Shown here in pieces: positions 63,689-64,000 of a stretch of 64,000 nt of DNA. This stretch comes from Pseudochrobactrum sp. sp1633 (lineage in GTDB: Bacteria > Pseudomonadota > Alphaproteobacteria > Rhizobiales > Rhizobiaceae). Below the pieces are notes generated by a model. The model worked only from the letters and a program-made list of their open reading frames with translations, was not told the DNA's origin and made no database searches. Positions within the stretch are counted from its first letter, which is position 1, and the number at the start of each line of letters is the position of its first letter. The position numbers and the translations under genes are program-made. Location of the stretch: assembly GCF_030376605.1 (NCBI RefSeq), contig NZ_JARRAE010000012.1:42595-106594 (forward strand). Reading direction: 5' to 3'.

Positions 63689-63808
63689 ATGAATACGCAT
63701 GAATTTTTCTCGGTCTACAGCATGGTTGTAACTTTTATCGCTCTAGGAGTGATCATGCTCGTATTTTCAATGTGGCAGTTACGCAAAAGGCGGAAGCGCC
63801 CGAAATAA
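63689..63808 (+). CDS. Small single-helix membrane protein
   Basis: 39 residues, strong AGGAGG 6 nt upstream. One hydrophobic helix (SMVVTFIALGVIMLVFSMW) followed by a very basic tail LRKRRKRPK. Sits between two terminators at the end of the late region; the topology fits a pinholin-like or antiholin lysis protein, but no endolysin gene is visible before the window ends. Confidence 0.6.
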   Translation: MNTHEFFSVYSMVVTFIALGVIMLVFSMWQLRKRRKRPK

Positions 63809-63822
63809 TTAATCCTAAACTG

Positions 63823-63848
63823 AAAAGCCTCGCTCACGCGGGGCTTTT
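63823..63848 (+). terminator. Intrinsic terminator after the small membrane protein
   Basis: AAAAGCCTCGC / GCGGGGCTTTT stem, TCAC loop, T4 tail; same stem sequence as the terminator at 43145-43170. Beyond it, 63849-64000 shows nothing I can support. Confidence 0.8.
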
Positions 63849-64000
63849 CTCTATCGATAGGAACACCCATGAAAAACAGTTATGCATGATGCAAGTATAA
63901 TGAGAGCAGTAAGACTGCTTGCTCTTTCATCTCTCATTGTATCCCGCATAAAAAGAATTATTGATATTGTGTAGTGTTAAAATGGTTTGAATAGTGCGTA

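Noticed and set aside
37735..63848. Integrase gene, tRNA attachment site or direct-repeat att ends for the prophage
   Set aside because: No integrase-like protein, no tRNA-like cloverleaf and no matching repeats between the left junction and the right end were seen; the right end may lie outside the window.

Overview
The window is a moderately GC-rich alphaproteobacterial chromosome segment (bases 1 to about 37,730) joined to phage DNA (about 37,740 to the end). The chromosomal part has the feel of Hyphomicrobiales, Brucellaceae-like: NAD-dependent homospermidine synthase, a CoA-dependent anthranilate pathway, GcvA-type LysR, Liv-type ABC transporter, classical autotransporter. No rRNA, tRNA, CRISPR array, insertion sequence or integrase was seen, and genus assignment is inference only.

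Layout. 1-10 kb: end of an acyl-CoA synthetase gene, HMG-CoA lyase, homospermidine synthase, a GNAT protein, a serine beta-lactamase-like hydrolase, a membrane acyltransferase, and a Kef-type K+/H+ antiporter behind a leader that can fold. 9.5-27 kb: a catabolic island for 2-aminobenzoate (anthranilate). A 2-aminobenzoate-CoA ligase and the two-domain 2-aminobenzoyl-CoA monooxygenase/reductase de-aromatise the ring; SDR, enoyl-CoA hydratase, acyl-CoA dehydrogenase, thioesterase, RidA-type deaminase, hydratase/dehydrogenase fusion and thiolase finish it by beta-oxidation-like steps. A MarR regulator diverges from an arylformamidase-like hydrolase across a near-perfect 44-bp palindrome, and a five-gene Liv-type ABC transporter follows. 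The arylformamidase suggests a link from tryptophan/kynurenine to anthranilate. 27-35.4 kb: LysR regulator, FAD oxidoreductase, uronate-dehydrogenase-like SDR and HyuA/HyuB hydantoinase/oxoprolinase genes in one operon (substrate unknown), then a ChrA transporter.

35.5-37.7 kb is the C-terminal part of an autotransporter whose gene is cut at about 37,735; phage sequence starts there, also in mid-gene. The phage region is a composite. Segment A (37.74-45.6 kb) carries virion-ejection proteins (one with an HEVGH zincin motif), a HigBA toxin-antitoxin with paired operators, a small Cas2-like protein, and a collar/fibre module. Segment B (45.6-63.8 kb) is a siphovirus head-tail and tail module: connector, stopper, minor head protein, neck, terminator, tail tube, tail chaperone with a -1 frameshift site, tape measure, distal tail protein, hub with a glycine-rich adhesin, fibre. 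A and B are joined in the middle of two genes within a 12-nt stretch readable in both. No terminase, portal, capsid or integrase lies in the window.

The segment B tail operon is interrupted by two cargo blocks. The first (50.7-54.2 kb) holds an AT-rich pair, a soluble protein of about 304 residues plus a four-helix membrane protein, reminiscent in architecture of lambda RexA/RexB, and a locus laid out like phage P22 immI (divergent ribbon-helix-helix regulators with repeated operators, then an antirepressor). The second (56.4-57.15 kb) holds a RraB-like protein and an immunity-like protein on the opposite strand. These cargo blocks are the best candidates for undescribed biology here.
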